Below are positions 28,036 through 36,457 of a DNA stretch of 49,433 nucleotides, piece by piece. The notes under the pieces were generated by a model, which was given only the letters and a program-made list of their open reading frames with translations, ran no database searches and was not told where the DNA came from. The stretch is from an uncultured Oceanospirillales bacterium. GTDB lineage: Bacteria; Pseudomonadota; Gammaproteobacteria; Pseudomonadales; Endozoicomonadaceae. Made by a program: the position numbers and the translations under genes. How positions within the stretch are numbered: position 1 is the first letter of the stretch; the number at the start of each line of letters is the position of its first letter. Location of the stretch: positions 1-49,433 of the forward strand of contig CAMRBW010000012.1 of the NCBI GenBank assembly GCA_947040555.1. Direction: 5' to 3'.

Positions 28036-29671
28036 TTCTGCCTATACTTTGGCTCCAATGAAGGGGGAGATGATATTGGTGGTTGATTCTCAGTACCAGA
28101 AAGATGCCCACTCCGAACAGCCGGTACCAAGCGAACTGGCTGAACGAAAGGATGAAAAGATCCTGCTGGTGGATGATAACCCGACCAATCTGCAGGTGCT
28201 TTTGCAGACTCTTAATGGTCGAGGTTACAAGCTGCTGATCGCCAAAGATGGTGAGAACGCACTGCGCATTGCCCATAAGGCCCAGCCCGCCCTGGTGCTT
28301 CTGGATATAATGATGCCAGGTATCGATGGCTACGAAGTGTGTAGGCGGTTAAAAAATGATCCGGAGCTGTCCAGTATTGCCGTTATTTTCCTTTCGGCTC
28401 TGGATGATACCCGTGACAAAGTACGAGGGCTGGAAACCGGGGCTGTGGACTACATCGCCAAGCCCTTCCAGTCGGAAGAGGTGATTGCAAGGGTCGAGAA
28501 TCAGCTCAAAATTTATCGACTTGAACGGGCTCTGGCTGCTCGCAATCGGCAACTGGAAGCATCGAATCAACGTCTGCTGGAGACTATGCGGGAAGGTGTT
28601 TTTGAAGTTGATACTGATGGTTTCGTGGTCTTTGCCAATCCTGCCGCCTGTCGTATGACCGGGGGGGATGGACAAGATCTGATTAGCCGGGATCTGTTCA
28701 GTATGATTCTCTGTGAGAACTGCAACAAACCGGCGCCACGGGAGCAGACGGCACTGTACAAAACTCTCAGGGAGGGGGTGGTGCAGAGCATGGAGGAAGG
28801 CGGTTTCTTGCGGAGTGATGGTTCTGTTTTTCCTGTTGATTTTTCTTATACCCCGATCGCTGAAAAGGACGCGATCACCGGTGCCGTTGTTGTGTTCCGC
28901 GATGTAACCGAGAAGAAACGTCAGCAAGAGGTTTTGACGCAGGCACTGGGAGAGGTTCAGGAACAGAAAGATAAACTGACTCATATGTCGAGGCTGAGCA
29001 GTATGGGTGAGATGGCTTCAGGCTTTGCCCATGAAGTTAATCAGCCACTGACGGCTATTAACAACTATGCCCAGGTCTGTCGCCGGGTTCTGTATCGGGA
29101 TGATTTTGACAAGGCCTTTCTTGATGAGGCCATGAGCAAGATTGCGACCCAGGCGCAGCGGGCTGGCGATATTATCTCCCGTATTCGCAGCTTTGTCCGT
29201 AAACCGGATCACCATCTGGAGGTTGTGGATTGCAATCGGCTGATCACTGATATCGTCAGGCTGGCCGAGGTGGATGCCCGTAATAATCAGGTCGAGATCC
29301 ATCTGGATCTGGCTGAAGATCTGCCCGATGTGCGCATCGATCCCATTCAGGTGCAGCAGGTCGCCCTGAATCTTGTGCGCAACGCCATGGAAGCCATGAA
29401 AAATCAGCCGGCACGGGATGTTGGGGTCTTGGTGGAGACTCGTCAACTGGATGGAAGCTTTGTCTGTGTGCGGGTTATCGATCGCGGACATGGTCTGGCG
29501 GATGATGCAGAAGAGAAAATGTTCACTCCGTTCTACACCACCAAACCCGATGGTATGGGTATCGGTCTGTCGGTCTGTCACTCTATTATCCAGACCCATG
29601 GTGGTACGTTGAACTTTGAGCGTAATCCGGAAGGGGGAGCGATCCTCTGGTTTACTGTGCCTGTTGCTTGA
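28022..29671 (+). CDS. REC-PAS sensor histidine kinase
   Basis: Up to 549 aa. It begins with a receiver domain (ILLVDDNPTNLQVL, LLDIMMPGIDG, FLSALDD, YIAKPF), then a short coiled coil, a PAS domain (MREGVFEVDTDGFVVFANPA), a second coiled coil and a kinase core of the FixL/DctB type: phospho-His in GFAHEVNQPLTAINNYAQ, NLVRNAMEAM, DRGHGL and GMGIGLSVC. It is soluble, so it is probably activated by phosphotransfer from the upstream hybrid kinase. The start is uncertain: ATG 28022 overlaps the previous gene, while a GGGGGAG site at about 28063-28069 points to TTG 28076 or GTG 28079. No output regulator lies next to it. A 13-bp duplication spans its stop. Confidence 0.92.
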   Translation: MQWLDSAYTLAPMKGEMILVVDSQYQKDAHSEQPVPSELAERKDEKILLVDDNPTNLQVLLQTLNGRGYKLLIAKDGENALRIAHKAQPALVLLDIMMPGIDGYEVCRRLKNDPELSSIAVIFLSALDDTRDKVRGLETGAVDYIAKPFQSEEVIARVENQLKIYRLERALAARNRQLEASNQRLLETMREGVFEVDTDGFVVFANPAACRMTGGDGQDLISRDLFSMILCENCNKPAPREQTALYKTLREGVVQSMEEGGFLRSDGSVFPVDFSYTPIAEKDAITGAVVVFRDVTEKKRQQEVLTQALGEVQEQKDKLTHMSRLSSMGEMASGFAHEVNQPLTAINNYAQVCRRVLYRDDFDKAFLDEAMSKIATQAQRAGDIISRIRSFVRKPDHHLEVVDCNRLITDIVRLAEVDARNNQVEIHLDLAEDLPDVRIDPIQVQQVALNLVRNAMEAMKNQPARDVGVLVETRQLDGSFVCVRVIDRGHGLADDAEEKMFTPFYTTKPDGMGIGLSVCHSIIQTHGGTLNFERNPEGGAILWFTVPVA

Positions 29672-29692
29672 TGGAAACGTTTGATGGAAACG
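29668..29692. repeat. 13-bp tandem duplication at a stop codon
   Basis: ttgatggaaacgt is followed immediately by ttgatggaaacg. The first copy contains the TGA stop of the kinase gene (29669-29671). The period is not a multiple of three. Confidence 0.9.
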
Positions 29693-29700
29693 CAGCTGAA

Positions 29701-29721
29701 ACCGGCTGAATAACAGCCGGT
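29701..29721. terminator. Hairpin between convergent genes
   Basis: ACCGGCTG/CAGCCGGT, a perfect 8-bp stem with loop AATAA, between the kinase stop (29671) and the adenine deaminase stop (29737). It lacks a clean U-run, is symmetric, and may serve both strands. Confidence 0.55.
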
Positions 29722-29736
29722 AATGCTGGTAATAAT

Positions 29737-30777
29737 TTAGCGACGGGCCGACTGATCTTTACCGGAGTCTTTGAGGAAAGCATCAAGGTAGGTATGCACC
29801 TGCGTACTCAGACGCTGCTTCTCTTTATCGGAAATAAAACTGGCCTCAATAGCATTTAATGAGAACTGGGCAATCTCTTGTTCAGTCAGAGGGTGAGCTT
29901 CGGCAACAGCATTGAAGTTGTCGTTCATATAGCCACCGAAATAGGCTGGGTCATCCGAGTTGATGGTGACACAGAGCCCTTTTCTCAGCAGTTCGACGAT
30001 AGTGTGCTGCGCCATAACCTCGAACACCTTTAGGCAAGTATTAGACAGTGGACAAACAGTCAGCGGCGTTCTGTTCTCAATCAGCTGTCGCATAAGCGCC
30101 TCATCATCGATGCAGCGAATACCATGATCAATGCGCGTTGTTTTCAACAGTTTCAGAGCATCAATGATGTTCTGTGCTGGCCCTTCCTCGCCCGCATGGG
30201 CAACCGTCAGGAAGCCGTGTTCAATAGCCTGGGCAAAGACCCGCTTAAACTTCTGTGGAGGATGACCGACTTCTGAAGAGTCGAGCCCGACGCCGATAAT
30301 TTTGTCTTTATAAGGCAGAGCCTGTGCCAATGTTTCAAAGGCGGACTCTTCATCGAGATGGCGCAGAAAGCACATGATAATGCGGCTGGTGATGCCCCAT
30401 TGCTCCTTGCCCTGCTCAAGTGCACGATGAATGCCGTTAATCACCGTTTCAAAGGCGATGCCTCTGTCGGTGTGGGTCTGTGGATCAAAAAAAATCTCGG
30501 TGTGTACGACATTGTCCTGGTGACAGTGCTCCAGGTAAGCCCAGGTCAGGTCAAAGAAATCCTGCTCGTTTATCAGTACACCTGCGCCCTGATAATAAAT
30601 ATCCAGAAAAGATTGCAGATTGTGGAATTTATAAGCCTGCCGCACTTCATCGGGATTTTTGTAGGGGATGGCAATTTTATTGCGCTCGGCAAGAGCAAAC
30701 ATCAGCTCCGGCTCAAGACTGCCCTCAATATGGAGGTGCAGCTCAACTTTTGGTAATCCGGCAATAAATGTCTTCAT
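29737..30777 (-). CDS. Adenine deaminase (adenosine deaminase-like, type 2)
   Basis: 346 aa, zinc-dependent amidohydrolase fold. It has GLPKVELHLHIEGSLEPELMF (HxH zinc ligands near residue 14), FFDPQTHTDRG, GLDSSEVGHPP, TVAHAGEEGP with zinc His and catalytic Glu, CPLSNTCL and NSDDPAYFGGYM with the fourth zinc ligand. The SSEVGHPP segment and overall sequence follow the Pseudomonas PA0148 type, shown experimentally to deaminate adenine to hypoxanthine, although such genes are often labelled adenosine deaminase. The start is ATG 30777 after GAGAGGAAG. It would act in purine salvage and stands alone. Confidence 0.87.
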   Translation of the reverse strand: MKTFIAGLPKVELHLHIEGSLEPELMFALAERNKIAIPYKNPDEVRQAYKFHNLQSFLDIYYQGAGVLINEQDFFDLTWAYLEHCHQDNVVHTEIFFDPQTHTDRGIAFETVINGIHRALEQGKEQWGITSRIIMCFLRHLDEESAFETLAQALPYKDKIIGVGLDSSEVGHPPQKFKRVFAQAIEHGFLTVAHAGEEGPAQNIIDALKLLKTTRIDHGIRCIDDEALMRQLIENRTPLTVCPLSNTCLKVFEVMAQHTIVELLRKGLCVTINSDDPAYFGGYMNDNFNAVAEAHPLTEQEIAQFSLNAIEASFISDKEKQRLSTQVHTYLDAFLKDSGKDQSARR

Positions 30778-30918
30778 GATGGCTTCCTCTCTCAAAGAAA
30801 AGCTTTCCTGTTATATATCTCCGATATTAACCAAATGTTTTTGTCTATGCCCTTGTTATGGCAGTCGTTATAATGATCGGTCAAATATATTGGTAAATAT
30901 TGTCAGGGGAGCAAAGCT

Positions 30919-32193
30919 GTGACTGTTTCTGACATTCAAGATATTCGCATCTATATGCAAGGCCTTGGCCAGCAGGCGAGGACGGCGGCAACGACCGTTG
31001 CCCGAGCCGAAGCGAATACAAAGAATTTGGCGCTGCTGGCGACGGCAGACATATTGGACAGCGCCCGCAAAGGGTTGGTAGACGCTAACCAGCGGGATCT
31101 GGACAGTGCCCGTGCTAATGGCCTGTCCGAGGCTATGATTGACCGTTTGGCTCTGACGCCTGATCGCATCGATGCCATGATTGAAGGGTTACGACAAGTT
31201 GCGGCTCTGCCGGATCCTGTGGGCAGTATTACCAATATGAAATATGTTCCCAGCGGCATTCAGGTCGGTCAGATGAGTGTGCCTCTGGGGGTTATCGGGA
31301 TTATTTATGAGTCCCGTCCGAATGTGACGGTTGAAGCGGCAAGCCTCTGTCTGAAGTCCGGGAATGCCACTATTCTGCGTGGTGGTAGCGAAGCGATCCA
31401 CTCCAATCGCGCTATTGCCCGGTGTCTGCAGGACGGTCTGCGTCAGGCGGGTCTGCCCAGAGAGTCGGTACAACTGGTGGAAACCACTGATCGCGCTGCG
31501 GTTGGTGAGCTGATTACTATGACGGAGTTTGTGGATGTTATTATCCCCCGGGGTGGCAAGGGATTGATTGAACGCATCAGCAGAGAGGCACGCGTACCGG
31601 TCATTAAACATCTGGACGGCATCTGTCATGTGTTTATTGATGAGCAGGCCGATCTGTGTAAAGCGCGGGATATTGCCATTAATGCCAAAACCCACAGGTA
31701 TGGCACATGCAATACCATGGAGACCTTGTTGGTTCACAACGGGGTGGCTGCGGATATTCTGCCGGCGCTGGCGGAAGCCTACGCTGGAAGGGGCGTCGAA
31801 CTGCGTGGCTGTGAACAGACTCGGGTCTTTTTACTTGATGCTGTTCCGGCGACTGAAGAGGACTGGAGTACAGAGTATCTGGCTCCCATTCTCTCCATTC
31901 GCATAGTTGCGGATATGAACGAAGCGATCGAACATATCAATCGTTACGGCTCCCACCATACGGATGCGATTGTCACTGAGAGTTTCACCCGTGCCCAACG
32001 ATTTCTGCGGGAGGTGGACTCCAGCTCGGTGATGGTTAATGCTTCTACCCGGTTTGCGGATGGCTTTGAATATGGTCTGGGAGCGGAGATCGGTATCTCT
32101 ACCGACAAGATTCATGCTCGGGGGCCTGTTGGCCTGGAAGGGCTGATCTCCCGGAAGTATATCGTTCTTGGCGATGGCCATATCCGGAGCTAG
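30919..32193 (+). CDS. proA: Gamma-glutamyl phosphate reductase
   Basis: 424 aa. Second step of proline synthesis: reduction of gamma-glutamyl phosphate with NADPH. It belongs to the aldehyde dehydrogenase fold: [36 protein letters not shown], the catalytic Cys in [13 protein letters not shown], and [25 protein letters not shown] (split here as FADGFEYG and GLGAEIGIS). Length is normal. GTG start with AGGGGAG upstream. In most gammaproteobacteria nadD follows, but here rsfS comes next after a short tandem repeat that covers the proA stop. Confidence 0.95.
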   Translation: MTVSDIQDIRIYMQGLGQQARTAATTVARAEANTKNLALLATADILDSARKGLVDANQRDLDSARANGLSEAMIDRLALTPDRIDAMIEGLRQVAALPDPVGSITNMKYVPSGIQVGQMSVPLGVIGIIYESRPNVTVEAASLCLKSGNATILRGGSEAIHSNRAIARCLQDGLRQAGLPRESVQLVETTDRAAVGELITMTEFVDVIIPRGGKGLIERISREARVPVIKHLDGICHVFIDEQADLCKARDIAINAKTHRYGTCNTMETLLVHNGVAADILPALAEAYAGRGVELRGCEQTRVFLLDAVPATEEDWSTEYLAPILSIRIVADMNEAIEHINRYGSHHTDAIVTESFTRAQRFLREVDSSSVMVNASTRFADGFEYGLGAEIGISTDKIHARGPVGLEGLISRKYIVLGDGHIRS

Positions 32194-32230
32194 ATGGCCA
32201 TACCGGAGCTGGATGGTCATACCGGAGCTA
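32173..32230. repeat. Three 19-20 bp tandem repeats spanning the proA stop and the rsfS start
   Basis: gatggccatatccggagcta (32173-32192), gatggccataccggagctg (32193-32211) and gatggtcataccggagcta (32212-32230). The first unit holds the last proA codons and most of the TAG stop. Each unit end plus the next unit start forms GGAGCTnGATGG, which looks like a Shine-Dalgarno sequence placed before an ATG. The ATG at 32213 is in frame with rsfS. Confidence 0.93.
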
Positions 32231-32650
32231 AAAGCTGTCATTTTTATTTTTAACGACATTAAAAGTCTTATTTTGAGTAGCATTGGTTTGAATAGCATTG
32301 AATTGAAAGAATTGGTTATAAACGCACTGGAAGACACCAAGGGCAAGGACATTACTGTCATTGATGTGAGGGACAAAACAGACGTCACTGACATGATGAT
32401 TATGGTCTCCGGTACTTCCAGCCGTCATGTAAAGTCTCTGGCGGACAATCTGGTAAAGACCTGCAAAGACGCTGGTATTCAGCCTCTGGGTACCGAGGGT
32501 GAAGAGCAGTCCGAGTGGATTCTGGTCGATCTGGCTGAAATTGTCGTGCATCTGATGATGCCATCTGCCCGCCAGTTCTATGATTTGGAACGTCTGTGGG
32601 AAACGGCCGCTAATGCTCGCGTAGAAGAAGCGTTGGTCGAAAAAGAGTAA
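32213..32650 (+). CDS. rsfS: Ribosomal silencing factor RsfS
   Basis: Iojap/RsfS family protein that binds ribosomal protein uL14 and blocks subunit joining when nutrients are low. The conserved core runs from IELKELVINALEDTKGKDI through DVRDKTDVTDMMIMVSGTSSRHVKSLADN, EGEEQSEWILVDLAEIVVHLM and FYDLERLW. Family proteins start near the ELKELV segment, which would need a TTG (32273 or 32288) with no evident ribosome site. ATG 32213, inside the tandem repeat, has GGAG five bases upstream but adds about 25 residues, partly hydrophobic. I list that start with doubt. The gene abuts rlmH. Confidence 0.88.
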   Translation: MVIPELKAVIFIFNDIKSLILSSIGLNSIELKELVINALEDTKGKDITVIDVRDKTDVTDMMIMVSGTSSRHVKSLADNLVKTCKDAGIQPLGTEGEEQSEWILVDLAEIVVHLMMPSARQFYDLERLWETAANARVEEALVEKE

Positions 32651-33118
32651 ATGCGTATTCGTCTGATCGCCGTCGGCCAGAAGATGCCCGGCTGGGTGAC
32701 TGAAGGCTACAACGAATATGCTCGTCGCTTGCCGGCGGGCTTTTCGTTGGAACTGTGTGAAATTCCGCTTAATAAACGCACCAAAAATGCGGATATACAG
32801 CGGTTTCGCGCTAAAGAGGGGGAGCAGATGCTGTCGGCCATTGGCAAGGGTGACCGCGTGGTTGCTCTTGAGGTCAAAGGCAAGGAGTGGAGTACCGAAC
32901 AGCTGGCTGGTCAATTTGGGCAGTGGCATGACAACGGCGAAAATGTCAGTCTGCTGGTGGGTGGCCCGGAAGGAATGCTGCCGGATATTTCGAACCGTGC
33001 GGATGTGAAGTGGTCGCTGTCTCCTTTAACACTTCCCCATCCGATGGTGCGTATTCTTGTTGCAGAACAGTTGTATCGTGTCCACAGTATTCTGAATAAT
33101 CACCCTTATCACCGTTAA
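32651..33118 (+). CDS. rlmH: 23S rRNA (pseudouridine(1915)-N(3))-methyltransferase RlmH
   Basis: 155 aa, normal length. SPOUT-fold methyltransferase acting on the assembled 70S ribosome at helix 69. It has [16 protein letters not shown] at the N-terminus, the SAM site [12 protein letters not shown] and the tail [26 protein letters not shown] with NNHPYHR, all diagnostic of RlmH (YbeA). It begins directly after the rsfS stop. Confidence 0.97.
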   Translation: MRIRLIAVGQKMPGWVTEGYNEYARRLPAGFSLELCEIPLNKRTKNADIQRFRAKEGEQMLSAIGKGDRVVALEVKGKEWSTEQLAGQFGQWHDNGENVSLLVGGPEGMLPDISNRADVKWSLSPLTLPHPMVRILVAEQLYRVHSILNNHPYHR

Positions 33119-33137
33119 TAACAAAGTTAATAAAATA
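33114..33137. repeat. 12-bp imperfect duplication at the rlmH stop
   Basis: GTTAATAACAAA then GTTAATAAAATA, 10 of 12 identical. It includes the TAA stop at 33116-33118 and repeats TAATAA in frame 12 nt later. It is short and AT-rich, so the weakest of the stop-anchored cases. Confidence 0.55.
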
Positions 33138-33141
33138 ATAC

Positions 33142-35031
33142 ATGGTGACTGACACAATAAATGACCATCCGGGGGAGCGCCGGATGGTCAACTTTAGGGT
33201 TTTGCTGGGGGTTGTGGTCATGATACTGATGACCTTCGGCCTTATCGCTCGTGCATTTCATCTGCAAGTGGTCAGGCATGATGAACTGGCAACCCAGTCT
33301 GAAGAGAACCGAATCTACCTTCGAACCATCCCTCCTGTCCGGGGGCTGATCTACGATGCCAATGGTCGTCTATTGGCGGAGAACCGACCCAGCTATAACC
33401 TCACTATTACCCGTGAGCGAATCAAGCAACTGGACGCCACTCTGGCAGAACTCAGCACGCTGGTTGATATCGATGAGGAGGATATTGCCGGTTTCAAAGA
33501 GCGCGCCTATCAGACTCGACCATTCAATAGTGTCCCTCTCAAATATCGCCTGAGTGAAGAAGAGATTGCTCGTCTGGCGGTTAACCATCACCGGTTTCCG
33601 GGCGTAAATGTCGAAGCCCAGCTGGTTCGGTTTTATGAAGATAAAGAGATGGTGGCCCATGCTATAGGATACGTTGGTCGTATAAATGACCGGGAACAGA
33701 AAAAAAATGATCCCAAGCTCTATGAAGGGACCAATGTTATCGGCAAGACCGGTGTCGAAAAATTTTATGAATCCATCCTGCTAGGTGAGCCCGGCCATCA
33801 AGAGGTAGAGTCAAGCGCCAGTGGTCGTATACTTCGGGTACTGAAGCAAGTGGACCCGATTACTGGTGGTGATCTTCATCTCTATCTTGATCTGGATCTG
33901 CAGAAAACAGCTATGGAGGCGCTTGCGGGTAAACGTGGTGCTGTTGTTGCTCTTGATCCGAAAACCGGGGGAATTTTGGCTCTTGTCAGTTCACCCTCTT
34001 ACGACACCAATGCTTTCGTTACCGGCATCGGCTTCAAGGATTACAGTGATCTTCGAGAGGATATCAATCGACCACTGTATAACCGTGCGACGCTGGGTGA
34101 GTACCCACCGGCCTCAACAATAAAACCGTTTATATCTCTGGCCGCACTGGACAGTAATACCATCAAAAGTAACTACAAAATTTTCGATGAAGGGTATTAC
34201 CAGTTGCCGGGTGAAGAGCGTCGCTACCGGAACTGGAAGCGGAAAGGCGATGGCTGGACCGATCTCAAGCGTGCCATCTCCCGTTCCAACGATACCTACT
34301 TTTACGATATTGCCGTGAAGATGGGGATCGATACCATCCACCAATATATGTCTCTGTTTGGTCTCGGAAAGAAGACCGGGCTGGACATCGCCTCAGAACG
34401 ACCAGGATTGATGCCCTCTCCCGAGTGGAAACGACGCGCAAGAGGAGCCCCGTGGTATCCCGGTGAAACGGTGATCTCCGGTATTGGTCAGGGCTACATG
34501 CTGGCAACTCCCCTGCAGCTGGCGGCGGCAACAGCGATTATTGCCAATCGGGGCACTATGGTGCAGCCCCGTATGGCCAAGCCGGGTGAGGGTGTCGCGC
34601 CTGTGCTTCCGCAGGCACAGGTGGAAAAAAGCAAAGAGGATTGGGAGATCGTTATTCAGGGGATGATCGATGTTGTGGCCCATCCTCGTGGCACCGCGCA
34701 CTGGCGTATGGGGAGAGGTCTGCAATACACGGTGGCGGGTAAAACCGGTACGGCCCAGGTGGTCGGTATTCCTCAGGATATCAAGGAAGAAGAGGATCGG
34801 GTGTTGGAGGAGTTCCAAAAAGATCACGGCCTCTTTATCGCCTTTGCTCCAGTCGAGAATCCACAGATCGCCCTTGCTGTTATTGTCGAGAACGATTCCA
34901 AAATGGCTGTACCTGTAGCGCGCAAGGTTATGGATGCCTGGCTTCTGCCACGGCTGAACAGTGTTGATATGTTTCTGGATAGCCTCTCATCCAAAAACGT
35001 TTCACCCAAAGCCCCCGCAGACGTTCGATAA
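33142..35031 (+). CDS. mrdA: Penicillin-binding protein 2 (peptidoglycan DD-transpeptidase)
   Basis: 629 aa. Elongasome transpeptidase anchored in the inner membrane by one N-terminal helix (VLLGVVVMILMTFGLIARAF). The pedestal has RTIPPVRGLIYDANGR. The catalytic domain has the active-site Ser in PPASTIKPF (SxxK), the SxN motif in SRSNDTYFY and the KTG motif in VAGKTGTAQV. The tail AFAPVENPQIALAVIVEN is standard. ATG 33142 fits the usual short cytosolic segment (NDHPGERRMVNFR). A downstream ATG at 33184 has a better ribosome site but would remove it. It forms one unit with mrdB 12 bp downstream. Confidence 0.96.
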   Translation: MVTDTINDHPGERRMVNFRVLLGVVVMILMTFGLIARAFHLQVVRHDELATQSEENRIYLRTIPPVRGLIYDANGRLLAENRPSYNLTITRERIKQLDATLAELSTLVDIDEEDIAGFKERAYQTRPFNSVPLKYRLSEEEIARLAVNHHRFPGVNVEAQLVRFYEDKEMVAHAIGYVGRINDREQKKNDPKLYEGTNVIGKTGVEKFYESILLGEPGHQEVESSASGRILRVLKQVDPITGGDLHLYLDLDLQKTAMEALAGKRGAVVALDPKTGGILALVSSPSYDTNAFVTGIGFKDYSDLREDINRPLYNRATLGEYPPASTIKPFISLAALDSNTIKSNYKIFDEGYYQLPGEERRYRNWKRKGDGWTDLKRAISRSNDTYFYDIAVKMGIDTIHQYMSLFGLGKKTGLDIASERPGLMPSPEWKRRARGAPWYPGETVISGIGQGYMLATPLQLAAATAIIANRGTMVQPRMAKPGEGVAPVLPQAQVEKSKEDWEIVIQGMIDVVAHPRGTAHWRMGRGLQYTVAGKTGTAQVVGIPQDIKEEEDRVLEEFQKDHGLFIAFAPVENPQIALAVIVENDSKMAVPVARKVMDAWLLPRLNSVDMFLDSLSSKNVSPKAPADVR

Positions 35032-35043
35032 GGAGTGCAATAA

Positions 35044-36183
35044 ATGTCTCAGGATTTTATTCGCCAGATGGACTCCGATCATAATTTCGGCTCAACACCG
35101 TCCTGGAGCCGCAGGCTGCATATTGACCCTGTGCTGATGCTGATGCTGATTGCATTTTGCTCTGCTGGGCTGTTTGTTCTCTATAGCGCCAGTGGCCAGA
35201 ATCTGGATATGGTCGTGCGTCAGGCGGTTTACATGCTGGCCGGTTTTGTAACTATGTTTGTGGTGGCGCAGATACCCCCTCGCTTTCTAAGACGACTGTC
35301 TCCCGTCGTTTATATTGGCGGAGTGATGCTTTTAATCGCCGTACTGGTGATGGGTTATGATGCCAAGGGTGCCCAGCGCTGGATTTCGCTGCCCGGATTT
35401 CGGTTTCAGCCGTCGGAGTTTGTAAAGTTGGCTGTGCCGCTGACAGTTGCTGCATGGCTGTGTCGAAAACCACTGCCGCCTAGCTTTCAGGATGTCGCAC
35501 TCTCTCTGATTCTTATCGGGATTCCTGTGGCGCTGATCGCTAAGCAGCCAGACTTGGGAACCTCCGTTCTTATTGCGGCCTCCGGTATTTTTGTCTTGCT
35601 GCTGGCCGGTCTGAAATGGCGATTCATTATCGGAGCAACAGTGCTGGCACTGCCTTCGGTCTGGGTGATGTGGAGCTTCGTCATGCGGGAGTACCAGAAG
35701 CAGCGGGTGCTGACATTTCTTAATCCGGAGAGCGACCCCTGGGGAGCGGGCTGGAATATTATTCAGTCTAAAATCGCTATTGGTTCCGGCGGGCTCTATG
35801 GCAAGGGCTGGCTTCTCGGAACCCAGTCCCGACTCGATTTTCTGCCCGAGAGCCATACGGATTTTATTATCGCAGTGCTGGCTGAAGAGTTCGGACTGGC
35901 TGGCGTATTGGTGTTGATAGCAGCCTATGGCCTGATCATCGGGCGGGGTATTTTTATCACCATGCATGCCCAGAATATGTTTGCCAAACTAATATCCGGC
36001 AGTGTGACGTTAACTTTTTTTGTCTACATCTTCGTGAATATCGGCATGGTCAGCGGCTTGTTGCCGGTGGTCGGTGTGCCTCTGCCTCTGGTTAGCCGGG
36101 GCGGGACGTCTATAGTGACGTTGATGGCAGGATTTGGTCTGCTGATGTCTGCACATACTCATCGTAATTTTCTGGGACGATAA
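35044..36183 (+). CDS. mrdB: Rod shape-determining protein RodA (peptidoglycan glycosyltransferase)
   Basis: 379 aa SEDS-family polytopic membrane protein, about ten helices. Family signatures: VLYSASGQNLDMVVRQ, GAQRWISLPGFRFQPSEFVKLAV, KQPDLGTSVLI, GGLYGKGWLLGTQSRLDFLPESHTDFI with the catalytic Asp region, and GVPLPLVSRGGTS near the end. It polymerises glycan strands with PBP2 in the elongation complex. A ribosome site AAGGAG lies about ten bases before the ATG. Confidence 0.96.
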   Translation: MSQDFIRQMDSDHNFGSTPSWSRRLHIDPVLMLMLIAFCSAGLFVLYSASGQNLDMVVRQAVYMLAGFVTMFVVAQIPPRFLRRLSPVVYIGGVMLLIAVLVMGYDAKGAQRWISLPGFRFQPSEFVKLAVPLTVAAWLCRKPLPPSFQDVALSLILIGIPVALIAKQPDLGTSVLIAASGIFVLLLAGLKWRFIIGATVLALPSVWVMWSFVMREYQKQRVLTFLNPESDPWGAGWNIIQSKIAIGSGGLYGKGWLLGTQSRLDFLPESHTDFIIAVLAEEFGLAGVLVLIAAYGLIIGRGIFITMHAQNMFAKLISGSVTLTFFVYIFVNIGMVSGLLPVVGVPLPLVSRGGTSIVTLMAGFGLLMSAHTHRNFLGR

Positions 36184-36292
36184 ATCGGGAGGGTTGCGGT
36201 GTTTTTCAACAACAATGTCGTCTGTTTTTTTGCTGAAAATATCTGCGCTTGCTACAGAATTTGTATGGAAATAGGGTGGGACCTACAAAACT

Positions 36293-36323
36293 AACCTTCC
36301 CCCTGATGGGGAGGCAGGTTTTT
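36293..36323 (+). terminator. Probable intrinsic terminator after mrdB
   Basis: The imperfect stem aacct-tcccc / gggga-(gc)-aggtt with a ctgat loop is followed by TTTTT, about 110 bp after the mrdB stop. It separates rsfS-mrdB from mltB-rlpA. Confidence 0.55.
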
Positions 36324-36457
36324 GGAATATGCTGAGGTGATTTATTCGTGGATTCACTTGTAATCATTGAAAAATGCTGATTAGTATCCACCATGGTAGT
36401 TATTTTTTTGGTGTCAATGGGCGCCATAACAGTGTTTGTCAGTAAGGGAAGAGCCTG

